DNA from: Streptomyces sp. ADI96-02
Lineage (GTDB): Bacteria > Actinomycetota > Actinomycetes > Streptomycetales > Streptomycetaceae
Reading direction: 5' to 3'
DNA: 64,000 nucleotides
Assembly (NCBI RefSeq): GCF_003846185.1
Contig: NZ_ML123034.1
Coordinates: 2,723,332-2,787,331 of the forward strand
The notes under the pieces are model-generated. The model did no database searches. It was not told the origin of the DNA and worked only from the letters and a program-made list of their open reading frames with translations. Below, in pieces: positions 7,988-16,631 of this stretch. The position numbers were made by a program, and so were the translations under genes. Numbering within the stretch: the first letter of the stretch is position 1; each line of letters opens with the position of its first letter.

Positions 7988-8023
7988 AGGCGGGCGGGGT
8001 CCGCGATGGAACCCCGCCCGCCT
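7988..8023 (-). terminator. hairpin terminator downstream of D,D-carboxypeptidase gene
   Basis: A perfect 13-bp inverted repeat (7988-8000 and 8011-8023) encloses a 10-base loop. It lies in the 318-base gap between the membrane-protein start and the carboxypeptidase stop and would end leftward transcription. The rest of that gap holds only short direct repeats of GTCAGCCTGTGCCGTGGCCG (near 8046 and 8079) and no gene that I can support. Confidence 0.75.
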
Positions 8024-8149
8024 GTGCCGTGCCCGCCTGTGCGGGGTCAGCCTGTGCCGTGGCCGTTTCTGCGGTGTCAGCCTGTGCCGTGGCCGCCTGG
8101 GCCCTGTCGGCAGGCCCGTCGGCCGTTCAAGCGGCCTGCCGCCCGTCGA

Positions 8150-10780
8150 TCAGCCGACCCTGGTCAGCTTGTCGCCGAACGACGCCTCCGGAAGTGCGGC
8201 TCCCAGCGTGACCGGCACCTTCACCTGGCTGGCGCCCTCGCCGACGGTGAGCGTGCCGACCCGCGTCCCCGCGCCCGCACCGGCCGCGATCGTGTGCCCG
8301 CCGTCCGTGAGCTCCAGCTTCACCGTCAGGCCGGCCCAGCCGACCGCGTCCACGTCCTTGGCCGCTATCACCTCGGTCCGGCGCCCGAACCCGTCGTCGA
8401 CCGCACCGACGACCTGGCCCTTCTTCACGATCCGCGCGTTCTCCAGGAGGTTCTGGGTGGCGGTCACGACCTGCTTGCTCACCGCGTTGACCGTGTCGAT
8501 GATCGGCGGCTTGTGCTGGCCCAGCACCGCGCCGACGATCAACTGGTCGGTGTCGCCGACCACCTTGTGCGCGGCGAAGAGCAGGTTGCCGCCGGCCTTC
8601 GTGGTGGAGCCGGTCTTGATGCCGAGGGCTCCGTCGTACGGGACGAGGGTGTTGTAGTTGCGCCAGTTCGTGCCCGACGGGTCCTTCCAGGAGGGCTGCT
8701 TGGTGATGTCCATCAGCGCCTCGATCTCCACCAGCTTCTGGCCCAGCTTCACCTGGTCCTCGGCCGAGCTCACCGTGGTGGCGTTGAGGCCGGACGGGTC
8801 GGTGTAGGTGGTGTTCTTCATGCCCAGTTCGGCGGCGGTGTCGTTCATCTTCTTGACGAACGCCTTCTCGGAACCGGCCTCCCAGCGCGCCAGCAGCCTC
8901 GCGATGTTGTTCGCGGAAGGGATCATGATCGCGGCGAGGGCTTCCTGCTCGGTGAGCTTGTCACCGGCCTTCACCGTGTTGAGCGTCGACTCGCCCTCGG
9001 CGTCGAGCCCGCCCTCCGCCTCCGCCTTGGCGTCTATCTCGATCTCCGGACCGCTCTGGCCCCGCTTGAGCGGGTGGCTCTTGAGCACGACGTACGCGGT
9101 CATCGCCTTGGCGACACTGCCGATCGGCACGGCCTTCTGCTCGCCGAACGAGTCGACGGTGCCCAGACCGGTCGCCACCATGTGGCCCTGGCCCTCGCCG
9201 GGCCACGGCAGCGTGGGCTTCTCGCCGTCGAAGGTGTACGACTTCTTCGCCGTCAGCTCCAGGACCGGGTCCGGCAGCGGCCTCATCACCTGCGCGATCG
9301 CAAAGACGATCAGCAGGAGGAGGACCAGCGGGGTCCAGATCTTGACCCGGCGGACCGCGGTGCGGACCGGGGTCTCCACCGGTGGCGGAGTGTTCGTCAG
9401 CTCGGCCAGCAGGTCCAGCGGCGGCTTGGGCGGCAGCGGCTGCTGCCGGGTGCGCTCGGCGGCGGCCCACGACGGAGTCGACGGGGCGGGGGCCGACGGC
9501 GTGGGCCGGGTCTCCGGGGCGGCCTGGGCGGCCTCCGGCGTGCCGGCCGGTGTTCCGGCGTCCGGCTTGCGGGGCGCGGGGGCCGACCGCACGTCGTCGG
9601 TGCGCAGCGGCACGAACGTGCTCGTGCGCTCCGCGGCGCTCTCCGCCGGCGCCGGCGCCGGCGGCGGCAGCTTGAGCGCGGTCGTCGGCTGGTCCACCCG
9701 CTCGGTGGGCTTGACGGCCTTGAAGACGGCCGTGGGCTGGTCCGTCTCCGGCTGGTCGGAGGCGGTGGTGCTGGAGGCGGAGGCGGTGCTGGAGGCAGAG
9801 CCGGTGGTGGGGCTGGAGCCGGTGGTGGGGCTGGAGCCCTTGTCGGTGGCGGGTTCGGAGCCTTTGCCGGTCTTCGCTGTGCTCTTGTCGGCATTCGCGG
9901 CGTCCGCTGCCTTCGCGGCGTCCGCTGCCTTCTCGGCGTCCGCTGCCTTCTCGGCGTCCGCTGCCTTCTCGGCGTCCGCTGCCTTCTCGGCGTCCTTGGC
10001 GGGCTCGGCGTCCGTGGCGTCCTCGGCCGCCTCGTCGGTGTCGGCGGCTGTGTCGCTGCCGTCCGTTTCCGTGTCCGCCTCGGCCTCGGCGTCCCCGTCG
10101 GCGTCCGGCTTCTCGTCGGCGGAGCTGTCGACCCAGGCGGCGACGGCCTCACGCAGCCGTACGTCGCCGGGCTCCGCGTCCGACGCCTCGGCGGTACCGG
10201 CCTCGGGTCCCTCACCTTCCGTGGCGTCACCTTCTGTGGCGGCAACGTCCTTCGCGGCAACGTCCTTCGGGGCGTCGCTCCGGCCCGAAGCGTCCGGGGC
10301 GTCCGGGGAATCCGTGGCGTCCGGCTCGTCGGCCGTGTCCGCTCCGGCGGCCTCAGGGGCCTCCGTGTCCGCTTCCGCGCCGCCGCCGGGGGCCCTCGCG
10401 GCCTCCGGGGCCGTCACAGCGCCTCCAGAGGCCGTCCCGGACGACTCCGGCTCCCGCCGCCCGTCCGCCTCGGCTCCATCCGCGCGAGCGCCCTCGTCGT
10501 CACGCCCCGCGCCTGTCCCGCCCCGGCGCTCGGCGGCGTCCTCGGGAAGCCGGGGGCGGAAGACCGCCGTCGCCGTGTCCGACGCGGGTTCGCCGCCGGA
10601 GGCGTCGCCCGCGCCCGCACCGGAAGCACCGGCCTTCGCGCCGGCCCCCTCGCCCGCATCCGTGCCCGTGTCCGTATCCGTGTCCGTGCCGCGGAACACC
10701 GCGAGGCGCGGGTCTCGTTCCTCCGCGGCCGTCCCCGACGAATTCCGCTGCTCCGACTTGTCGGGGGACTCGCCCGCCAC
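8150..10780 (-). CDS. D-alanyl-D-alanine carboxypeptidase with long disordered cytoplasmic region
   Basis: Penicillin-binding protein of peptidase family S11, which trims the terminal D-Ala of peptidoglycan stems. The triad motifs are complete: S555-V-A-K, S622-A-N and K722-T-G. A single membrane anchor lies at about residues 480-500 (IWTPLVLLLLIVFAIAQVM), so the catalytic part faces outside. Before it are about 480 acidic, Ala/Asp/Glu/Ser-rich residues with no predicted fold, including an AEKAAD repeat, which should be cytoplasmic. Total length is 876 residues, about twice a usual DacA. The start at GTG 10780 is chosen because GAGGAGG precedes it at ideal spacing; the frame extends to 10828 without such a site. 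Confidence 0.9.
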   Translation of the reverse strand: MAGESPDKSEQRNSSGTAAEERDPRLAVFRGTDTDTDTGTDAGEGAGAKAGASGAGAGDASGGEPASDTATAVFRPRLPEDAAERRGGTGAGRDDEGARADGAEADGRREPESSGTASGGAVTAPEAARAPGGGAEADTEAPEAAGADTADEPDATDSPDAPDASGRSDAPKDVAAKDVAATEGDATEGEGPEAGTAEASDAEPGDVRLREAVAAWVDSSADEKPDADGDAEAEADTETDGSDTAADTDEAAEDATDAEPAKDAEKAADAEKAADAEKAADAEKAADAAKAADAANADKSTAKTGKGSEPATDKGSSPTTGSSPTTGSASSTASASSTTASDQPETDQPTAVFKAVKPTERVDQPTTALKLPPPAPAPAESAAERTSTFVPLRTDDVRSAPAPRKPDAGTPAGTPEAAQAAPETRPTPSAPAPSTPSWAAAERTRQQPLPPKPPLDLLAELTNTPPPVETPVRTAVRRVKIWTPLVLLLLIVFAIAQVMRPLPDPVLELTAKKSYTFDGEKPTLPWPGEGQGHMVATGLGTVDSFGEQKAVPIGSVAKAMTAYVVLKSHPLKRGQSGPEIEIDAKAEAEGGLDAEGESTLNTVKAGDKLTEQEALAAIMIPSANNIARLLARWEAGSEKAFVKKMNDTAAELGMKNTTYTDPSGLNATTVSSAEDQVKLGQKLVEIEALMDITKQPSWKDPSGTNWRNYNTLVPYDGALGIKTGSTTKAGGNLLFAAHKVVGDTDQLIVGAVLGQHKPPIIDTVNAVSKQVVTATQNLLENARIVKKGQVVGAVDDGFGRRTEVIAAKDVDAVGWAGLTVKLELTDGGHTIAAGAGAGTRVGTLTVGEGASQVKVPVTLGAALPEASFGDKLTRVG
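9900..9989 (-). repeat. five 18-bp in-frame tandem repeats in carboxypeptidase gene
   Basis: Five units beginning GCGTCCGCTGCCTTC, 18 bp each, encode repeats of Ala-Ala-Asp-Ala-Glu-Lys in the disordered cytoplasmic region. The units are nearly identical at the DNA level, which points to recent expansion by slippage or unequal exchange. Confidence 0.85.
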
Positions 10781-10972
10781 CGATGCCTCCTCATGCGCTG
10801 CGGGGCAATCCCGCGCTGTCCGAACCATCTACCAGTGTCCTGTGTGAACCCCTGGCCGAGCTGCTAGACGAGAACGACATACCTACTGGTTCCCCAACAA
10901 AGCAGGCAGGCGCTCTCGACAGACCAATGTGAGAGGGGTCACCCTGTCACTCATCCACGCGGGGAGGCATGG

Positions 10973-11692
10973 ATGGGCAGGAGCCGCAGAACAATCCCGG
11001 AGGAGCTTCTGTTGCTCGCTCTGGACCCGACCACGGGTACCACAGCGCAGCCGCAGTCGCTCGACCTCGGCCTGGCCGGGGCACAGCTAGTGGAGCTGGC
11101 TCTGGCAGGACGGATAGCCCCTGACGGGGATCGTATCGCCGTGGTGATGCCACGGCCGACAGGAGATCCGACACTGGACTCCGCACTGGAGCTGCTGCGC
11201 CGTCGTGGCAGCCCGGTCCGGGCGGTCCACTGGATCGGCGGGCCCCGGCTGGGGCTGCGCCAGATCTACCTCGCGCATCTGGAGCGGTGCGGCATGGTCC
11301 ATGCCGTGGCGGGACAGATGTGCGGAGTGCTGCCGACGACTCGCTACCAGGCGACGGACACGGCAATCAGCAGGGACATCCGTGCCCGGCTGGACAGTGC
11401 GATCCGCACCGGCGTACCGCCGGACCCGCGGACCGCGGCGCTCGCCGCGCTGGCCCACGCGGTCGGACTCGGCAAGCACCTGTACCCCGGGAACGAGGGG
11501 CGTTCATCGCGCTCCCGGCTCCGGGACCTGATCAGACACGACCCGATGGGCGGTCTCGTGGCGCACGCCGTGATGGACGTCCAGAACGGCGTGGCCGTGC
11601 AGCCGCGCCGTACGCAGCAGGCGGCGGGCGTTCCGTTGCAGCCGCAAGCACAGGCGCGTCGCGACAGCATGGCGCACACCGCGGCGAGCTGA
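10973..11692 (+). CDS. GPP34 (GOLPH3/Vps74-like) family protein
   Basis: The 239-residue protein has the GPP34 pattern: the TIPEELLLLALDPTTGT opening, GLAGAQLVELALAGRIAPDGDRI in the second helix pair, and a helical C-terminus with ALAALAHAVGLGKHLYP. The eukaryotic relatives bind phosphatidylinositol 4-phosphate on Golgi membranes; streptomycetes carry many soluble paralogues whose job is unknown, and lipid binding here is only an analogy. The ATG has GGGAGG upstream. It is divergent from the carboxypeptidase gene and is followed by a strong hairpin. The last 35 residues (Gln/Arg-rich) look disordered. Confidence 0.8.
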   Translation: MGRSRRTIPEELLLLALDPTTGTTAQPQSLDLGLAGAQLVELALAGRIAPDGDRIAVVMPRPTGDPTLDSALELLRRRGSPVRAVHWIGGPRLGLRQIYLAHLERCGMVHAVAGQMCGVLPTTRYQATDTAISRDIRARLDSAIRTGVPPDPRTAALAALAHAVGLGKHLYPGNEGRSSRSRLRDLIRHDPMGGLVAHAVMDVQNGVAVQPRRTQQAAGVPLQPQAQARRDSMAHTAAS

Positions 11693-11806
11693 CCCGGGCG
11701 GCGCGCCCCAGCACGACCGCGCCCCCGTACAACCGCGCAGAGCACCGCGCGGACAACCGCACACCGCCGTACCGTCGTCACCAGACCCGGTTCGGGAGCC
11801 GCACCA

Positions 11807-11844
11807 CGCGCGGGGCGGCCGGTACCCACCGGCCGCCCCGCGCG
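11807..11844 (+). terminator. strong hairpin terminator after GPP34 gene
   Basis: A 17-bp perfect inverted repeat (11807-11823 and 11828-11844) has a 4-base loop, ACCC. It lies in the gap after the GPP34 gene and before the XRE regulator and should separate their transcripts. Confidence 0.8.
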
Positions 11845-11982
11845 CCTGCGCGCGTTCGCACGCCCCCGTGAGCGCACCCCGGCGAGCCCTCGTGTGGCCG
11901 TTTCCCAGCGCGGCCGGGGCACGGGGTGGCAATCTGCTGAGCAGTAGATACGCACAGCTACATAGCCGGAGGTGCCGTTTCC

Positions 11983-12840
11983 GTGCCGTCCAACGTCAAT
12001 CCCACCGTCAGGCGACGCCGGTTGGGCCAGGAATTGCGCCGCCTGCGCGAGATCAAAGGCATGACGGCCGAGGAGGTGGCGGAACGGCTGCTGGTCTCGC
12101 AGTCGAAGATCAGCCGCCTGGAGAACGGCCGCCGTTCGATCAGCCAGCGCGACGTGCGCGACCTCTGCGGGGTGTACGAGGTCGACGACCACCGCATCGT
12201 CGACTCCCTCATGCAGATGGCCAAGGACTCGCGCCAGCAGGGCTGGTGGCACGCCTTCGGCGACATCCCGTACAGCGTCTACATCGGCCTGGAGACGGAC
12301 GCGCAGTCGTTGCGCGTGTACGAGCCGCAGATGGTGCCGGGGCTGCTCCAGACCCGGGCGTACGCGGAGGCGCTGATCAGCGGCGCCCTCCCGGAGGCTC
12401 CGCCGACGGACATCGAGAAGCGCGTCAGCGTTCGGGCCCGGCGGCAGGAGCGCGTCAACGCGCCCGATGGCCCGCTGCGGCTGTGGGCGGTCATCGACGA
12501 GTCCGCGCTGCGCCGGCGCGTCGGCGACAAGCAGGTGATGATCGACCAGTTGGAGCACCTGGTCGAGCAGTCGCGTCTGCCGCACGTCACCGTGCAGGTG
12601 CTGCCGTTCGACATGGGAGCGCACCCGGGGATCAACGGGCAGTACGCCATCCTGGAGTTCCCGGACGCGGCGGACTCCAGCGTCGTCTACATCGAGGGCG
12701 TCACGAGCGACCTCTACCTGGAGAAGGCGAACGACGTCCAGCGCTACAGCGTCATGTACGAGCACCTGCGGGCGCAGGCCCTGAACGCGGACCAGACCCG
12801 GCAGTTCATCAGCGACATCGCCAAGTCGTACACCGGCTGA
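11983..12840 (+). CDS. XRE-family regulator with DUF5753 C-terminal domain
   Basis: The N-terminus (about residues 8-70) is a helix-turn-helix domain: LGQELRRLREIKGMTAEEVAERLLVSQSKISRLENGRR. The remaining 210 residues match DUF5753, marked by WWHAFGDIPYSVYIGLETDA, EPQMVPGLLQTRAYAEALI and VTVQVLPFDMGAHPG. Streptomycetes have dozens of such WhiJ/SCO4441-type regulators, normally beside a short DUF397 protein as here; together they tune differentiation and antibiotic production. The start is GTG at 11983 with CGGAGG upstream. The direct target and any ligand are unknown. Confidence 0.88.
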   Translation: MPSNVNPTVRRRRLGQELRRLREIKGMTAEEVAERLLVSQSKISRLENGRRSISQRDVRDLCGVYEVDDHRIVDSLMQMAKDSRQQGWWHAFGDIPYSVYIGLETDAQSLRVYEPQMVPGLLQTRAYAEALISGALPEAPPTDIEKRVSVRARRQERVNAPDGPLRLWAVIDESALRRRVGDKQVMIDQLEHLVEQSRLPHVTVQVLPFDMGAHPGINGQYAILEFPDAADSSVVYIEGVTSDLYLEKANDVQRYSVMYEHLRAQALNADQTRQFISDIAKSYTG

Positions 12841-13062
12841 AATCCGCCATCCGTACAGTCGTTCTGGCGGAGGCAGAGATCAACCGACTGGGCGGCGGCG
12901 GAACGATACACCGCCGCCCGCTCACGAAGGAAGACGTGTAGGGAAGAAGCCATCCGGTCGAGTGAACGGCCGCCTCACGGACTGGGCTTGGCGAGTAGCG
13001 TCGATCACGCCAACCGGAACGAGGTTGGTGCGACTCCTCCAACTCTCTGAACCGGAGTGAAC

Positions 13063-13269
13063 ATGGCTATTCTTCAGGGTGCTACGGACATGTGGACGAA
13101 GTCGTCCTACTCCGGGGGCAACGGCGCGTGCGTCGAGGTCAAGTCCCCGGTCGCACTGTCCATCGCCGTGCGCGACTCGAAGGCCCCCGAGGGCCCCTCG
13201 CTCACCTTCGTCCCCGGCGCGTGGAACACGTTCGTGCGGGACGTCGCGGCGGGCTCGGTCAACGCCTGA
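13063..13269 (+). CDS. DUF397 (WhiJ-associated) small protein
   Basis: The 68-residue protein carries the DUF397 signature WTKSSYSGGNGACVEV followed by VAVRDSK-like IAVRDSKAP and a GAWNTFVRDV end. DUF397 proteins pair with XRE/DUF5753 regulators and are thought to antagonise or complete them, in a way that resembles toxin-antitoxin logic. The ATG at 13063 is chosen over the GTG at 13057 because CCGGAG overlaps the GTG and stands five bases from the ATG. It follows the regulator by 222 bases, so it may have its own promoter. Confidence 0.88.
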   Translation: MAILQGATDMWTKSSYSGGNGACVEVKSPVALSIAVRDSKAPEGPSLTFVPGAWNTFVRDVAAGSVNA

Positions 13270-13377
13270 CCCCGCCCGCCCCGCCCGACCCGGCGTGACG
13301 GGACCCGGCGGTCGCCGAGCCGCGTGCGACCCGGACCGCCCGCCCCGTGTTCGCCGGTCGCCCCGCACGACCTGATG

Positions 13378-13418
13378 GAGCCCTCTCGACCGGTCCGCCG
13401 TCCTGGCCGAGGGGGCTC
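13378..13418. terminator. bidirectional hairpin between convergent genes
   Basis: An 11-bp stem with one G-U pair (13378-13388 and 13408-13418) stands between the rightward DUF397 gene and the leftward EthD-like gene and can serve both. Confidence 0.6.
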
Positions 13419-13436
13419 GGCGCGTCCGGGGCCGCC

Positions 13437-14276
13437 TCAGCGCAGCTCGTCGACGTACCGGTCCGTGCCCGGCACGGTCGGGAGGAACGGGGCGACCAAC
13501 TCGACCCGGCCCAGGCCGCTCTCGGCGACGGCGGCGTCCAGGCCCGTGAAGTGCTCCTCCCAGCGGTCGCGCGGGTCCTCCTGGAGGAACCACAGCAGCG
13601 TCAGCCGGGTGTCGACGCCCTCGACCTGCTTCACGTACGTCATGCGGTCACCCGGCAGCGGTGTGGGCCGGAAGACCGTGACCAGGGCGGCGGGCGAGCC
13701 CGTCAGCCGGTCCGGCAGGTGCCGCGAACGCAGCCACTCCAGCAGTTCCGCCCGGCGCGCCCGGTCCTCGGCGTCGATCACCTGGAGGACGAGGCCCGCG
13801 TACGGGTGGTCGAGGGCGTGGACGTCGCGGGGCCCGGCGGCTCCGTCGCGGTAGACCGTGGCCTCGTGGTCCTGGAAGGCCGTGAAGACGTGCGTCCGGT
13901 CGTGGTGGACCCGGCCGTCGCGGTTGAGCCGCTTGTTGATCGCGACGGTCCACTTCATGTGCTCGTCGTAGCGCCCCTCGGTGATCCAGTACGTCGACAG
14001 GTAGCACCCGGCTCCGACGGGCCGCGCGACGGCCGAGTTCTCCGGATAGCGCAGCTCCTGGAGCTGCTTGGTGGCCACCCAGCGCCGCCCGGCGAACATC
14101 CACGGCATGGCGGTCGCGCCCGCGTAGTAGTGGTCGTCCTCGTACCAGCGGTTGTACGCGTGCTCGTGGCCCGGATGCGGTTCGACCATGGTGATCAGCG
14201 CGTGCCCGGGACGGACCCCGTACGGTCCCACCGCCGCCAGCTCCGCGTAGAGGCCGCTGCGCGTCTCCTCGCCCAT
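13437..14276 (-). CDS. EthD-like / dimeric alpha-beta barrel hypothetical protein
   Basis: The protein has 279 residues and no signal peptide. Two halves can be seen: an N-terminal part with LITMVEPHPGHEHAYNRWYEDDHYYAGA, a pattern seen in EthD-type dimeric ferredoxin-like barrels where a Trp/Tyr/Glu/Asp/His set lines a pocket, and a second barrel-like half with VTVFRPTPLPGD and LTLLWFLQEDPRDRWEEHF. Related proteins sit in steroid and xenobiotic catabolic clusters, but no activity can be assigned. The ATG at 14276 follows a GGGTGA site. It is divergent from the SDR gene, and a CTGACG palindrome between them probably controls both. Confidence 0.6.
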   Translation of the reverse strand: MGEETRSGLYAELAAVGPYGVRPGHALITMVEPHPGHEHAYNRWYEDDHYYAGATAMPWMFAGRRWVATKQLQELRYPENSAVARPVGAGCYLSTYWITEGRYDEHMKWTVAINKRLNRDGRVHHDRTHVFTAFQDHEATVYRDGAAGPRDVHALDHPYAGLVLQVIDAEDRARRAELLEWLRSRHLPDRLTGSPAALVTVFRPTPLPGDRMTYVKQVEGVDTRLTLLWFLQEDPRDRWEEHFTGLDAAVAESGLGRVELVAPFLPTVPGTDRYVDELR

Positions 14277-14366
14277 GCCGTCACCCTTCACTCTTCCGTC
14301 ACGGGCCGACGGCCCCTTGGCTACCGCGCCGACGGCCCCTTCCGTACCGAACCAGCGCGCTCTACT

Positions 14367-14381
14367 CTGACGCTCCGTCAG
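14367..14381. promoter_or_regulatory. CTGACG-N3-CGTCAG operator, site 1
   Basis: A perfect 15-bp palindrome CTGACG-CTC-CGTCAG lies 27 bases before the SDR ATG and about 90 bases before the divergent EthD-like gene. The same half-sites occur at 41117, 41179 and (one mismatch) 43047, all near SDR or LLM genes. Spacing and symmetry fit a TetR-type dimer operator. Confidence 0.6.
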
Positions 14382-14408
14382 GTAAACCGCCAGGGCCGGG
14401 AGGCGCCG

Positions 14409-15191
14409 ATGTTGCTCGCGGGGAAGACCGTCATCGTGTCGGGCGTCGGGCCGGGACTCGGCCACCAGGTGGCGCGGGCGGTCGTCCGCGACGGCGGGCG
14501 GGCGGTGCTCGGCGCCCGTACGGCGGCGAACCTGGCGGCCTCGGCGGCCGAGATCGACCCGGAGGGCGGGCACACCGCCCACCTGGCCACCGACATCACG
14601 GACGAGGCCCAGTGCGCGGCGCTGGCGGCGCTGGCCGTGGAACGGTTCGGCGGCGTCGACGCGGTGGTCCACGTCGCGGCCTGGGACAGTTACTTCGGCG
14701 GGATCGAGGACGCCGACTTCGCCACCTGGCAGTCGGTCATGGACGTGAACCTCCTGGGCACCCTGCGGATGACCCGCGCCTGCCTGCCCGCGCTGAAGAA
14801 GCGGGGCGGATCGGTGGTGGTGATCGGCACGCAGTCCGCGATCGCCGCGCCCTCCCAGGTCCGGCAGGCGGCGTACGCGGCGTCCAAGGGCGCGCTCACC
14901 TCCGCCGTCTACTCCCTGGCCCGGGAGCTGGGGCCGCACCGCATCCGGGTCAACACCGTCCTCCCGGGCTGGATGTGGGGACCGCCGGTCCAGGCGTACG
15001 TCCAGTTCACGGCGCACACCGAGGGCGTGCCCGAGGCAGAGGTGCTGGGCCGGCTGACCGAACGGATGGCCCTGCCCGAACTGGCCACGGACGCGGACGT
15101 CGCGCAGGCCGTCGCCTTCCTGGCCTCCGACCGCGCCAGGGCGATCACCGGCCAGTCGCTGCTGGTCAACGCCGGTGAGCTGATGCGCTGA
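14409..15191 (+). CDS. short-chain dehydrogenase/reductase (SDR)
   Basis: This is a classical SDR of 260 residues: a Rossmann nucleotide-binding motif SGVGPGLGHQVA (a GxxxGxG variant), an ATDITDE cofactor loop, a VVHVAAW segment in the place of NNAG, the catalytic Ser near VVIGTQSA, and the active-site YAASKGA (Tyr-x3-Lys). It should oxidise or reduce an alcohol or ketone with NAD(P). The ATG at 14409 has GGGAGG six bases upstream. The divergent promoter carries the shared CTGACG palindrome, which links it by inference to the LLM/SDR genes at 40-43 kb. Confidence 0.88.
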   Translation: MLLAGKTVIVSGVGPGLGHQVARAVVRDGGRAVLGARTAANLAASAAEIDPEGGHTAHLATDITDEAQCAALAALAVERFGGVDAVVHVAAWDSYFGGIEDADFATWQSVMDVNLLGTLRMTRACLPALKKRGGSVVVIGTQSAIAAPSQVRQAAYAASKGALTSAVYSLARELGPHRIRVNTVLPGWMWGPPVQAYVQFTAHTEGVPEAEVLGRLTERMALPELATDADVAQAVAFLASDRARAITGQSLLVNAGELMR

Positions 15192-15240
15192 AGCCCGCGC
15201 GTACGGGCGGGCCGGCGCGCTGAAGCCCGCGCGTACGGGC
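15185..15240 (+). repeat. 24-bp direct repeat at SDR 3' end
   Basis: A 24-base sequence that includes the SDR stop codon (15185-15208) is repeated exactly at 15217-15240. Each copy contains a small hairpin, GCCCG-N6-CGGGC, so the pair may act as a tandem weak terminator or simply be a local duplication. Confidence 0.7.
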
Positions 15241-15285
15241 TCGGCCCGATCAGCCGCTCGGTCCCGATCAGCGGCGTGGTCCCGC

Positions 15286-16401
15286 TCAGCCGCGCGGGTA
15301 GCGGGACAGCCAGCCGGGCGCGGCGGTGGTCGGGCTGTGCAGGGCCGGGCCCTGGGTCATCTCCATCGCGAAGTCGTCGGCCAGTTCGAGGAGGGTCGCG
15401 CGCCCCTCCAGTTCCGCGAGCCAGGCCGGCGGCAGCGCGGTCTCGCCGTGCAGCGCGCCGAGCAGCGCGCCGCAGACCGACGCGGTGGCGCTGGAGGGGC
15501 CGCTGTGGTTCACGGCGAGGCGCAGCCCGTGCCGGACGTCCTCGCCGACCAGCGCGCAGTACACGGCGACGGCGAGCACCTCCTCGGCGGCGTCGCCCAC
15601 GCCCAGCGCCTCGACGAGCGCCGGTCCGGGAACGTCCTGCCGTACGGAGCCGAGGGCCTGTTGGAGGGAGGCGGTGACCGGTTCGTGGCCGGGTCGCCCG
15701 GCGAGCAGGGCCAGCGTGTGCTGGACGGAACCGTCGAGGCTGTCCCCGCGGGCCAGCCCGTGCACCAGGACCGCGAAGGCCCCGGCGGCGAGTTGGGCGG
15801 CGGCGTGGCCGTGGGACTGGGCCGCGCACTCGACGGCGAGCTGGAGCACGAGCTGCGGCTCCCAGCCCACCAGCAGTCCGAACGGCGCGGACCGGGTGAG
15901 CGCGGCGGCGTCGCGCGCGTCGGGGTTCTTCGGCCGGTCGAGGGTGCCCATGCGGGGGTCTCCGAAGCCGTTGAGGCAGGAGCGCGCGGGATCCCGCCGG
16001 GCGTAGAGCCATTCCTGTGCGGCCAGCCACCCGTTGTCCTTGCGCCGCTCGTCGGGCCCCCAGTCGCGCTGGGTGGCCGCCCACCGCAGGTGCGCCTGAT
16101 GCACGTCGGTGGGCGGGTGCCAGGCCCCGGTGTCGCGGCGGACCTGGGCGCGGATCAGCCCGTCGACGGTGAACAGGGTGAGCTGGGTGAGGGCGGTGAC
16201 GGCTCCGCGCCTGCCGTGCGCGACCACGAAGTCGGTGACGCCCTCGGCGCCGTGAACCTCACGCATCTGCTCCAGCCCGAGGCCGCTGACCCCGGCTCCG
16301 AGCGCGTCGCCGAGGGCGCCGCCGAGCAGCGCCCCGCGGACCCGGCTGCGGAAGTCCTGCTGCTCGGCCCGGCCCCAGACAGCCGCGGTGCCTGTGCTCA
16401 C
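15286..16401 (-). CDS. ADP-ribosylglycohydrolase-family protein, probable pseudoenzyme
   Basis: This all-helical protein of 371 residues has the DraG/ARH frame: GALLGGALGDALGAG at the N-terminus and a C-terminal helix NHSGPSSATASVCGALLGALHG. In active members the first metal site contains a DDT motif and the second has HSGDSDST; here the same places read TALTQLTLFT and HSGPSSAT, so the metal-binding Asp residues are missing. It therefore probably cannot remove ADP-ribose by the known mechanism and may bind rather than cut. The GTG at 16401 follows AAGGGGG. It lies 230 bases downstream of the phosphatase gene, on the same strand as the overlapping operon. Confidence 0.75.
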   Translation of the reverse strand: MSTGTAAVWGRAEQQDFRSRVRGALLGGALGDALGAGVSGLGLEQMREVHGAEGVTDFVVAHGRRGAVTALTQLTLFTVDGLIRAQVRRDTGAWHPPTDVHQAHLRWAATQRDWGPDERRKDNGWLAAQEWLYARRDPARSCLNGFGDPRMGTLDRPKNPDARDAAALTRSAPFGLLVGWEPQLVLQLAVECAAQSHGHAAAQLAAGAFAVLVHGLARGDSLDGSVQHTLALLAGRPGHEPVTASLQQALGSVRQDVPGPALVEALGVGDAAEEVLAVAVYCALVGEDVRHGLRLAVNHSGPSSATASVCGALLGALHGETALPPAWLAELEGRATLLELADDFAMEMTQGPALHSPTTAAPGWLSRYPRG

Positions 16402-16631
16402 CCCGCCCCCTTCCCGCATCAAGCCTGCGCGGGCCTCCGCGGGCGACCGCGCAAGCACTGTAATGGAACGGGAACGGGCCGTAGAGGGGGCGACCGGAGT
16501 ACGTACGGGTATGTCGACGGACGTCCCGCAGGTCGTTTTTGACCGGCCGGGAGCGCCCGGCGCTACCGGGGCGCGGGGGGGGGCCGCGACGGCCGCCGGA
16601 GAAGCGACGGCCGTCGGAGGGGGAAGTCTCC

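Noticed and set aside
8006..10867. Very long plus-strand open frames opposite the carboxypeptidase gene
   Set aside because: They are antisense to a gene with clear PBP motifs; the translated sequence is low-complexity Arg/Gly and arises from GC-rich third positions.
14277..15017. N-terminal extension of the EthD-like gene up to 15017
   Set aside because: The extension is antisense to the SDR gene; the ATG at 14276 has a ribosome site and begins the conserved sequence.
15185..15240. 24-bp direct repeat at the SDR 3' end as an attachment site
   Set aside because: The copies are only 8 bases apart, with nothing between them and no integrase or tRNA nearby; it is a local duplication.
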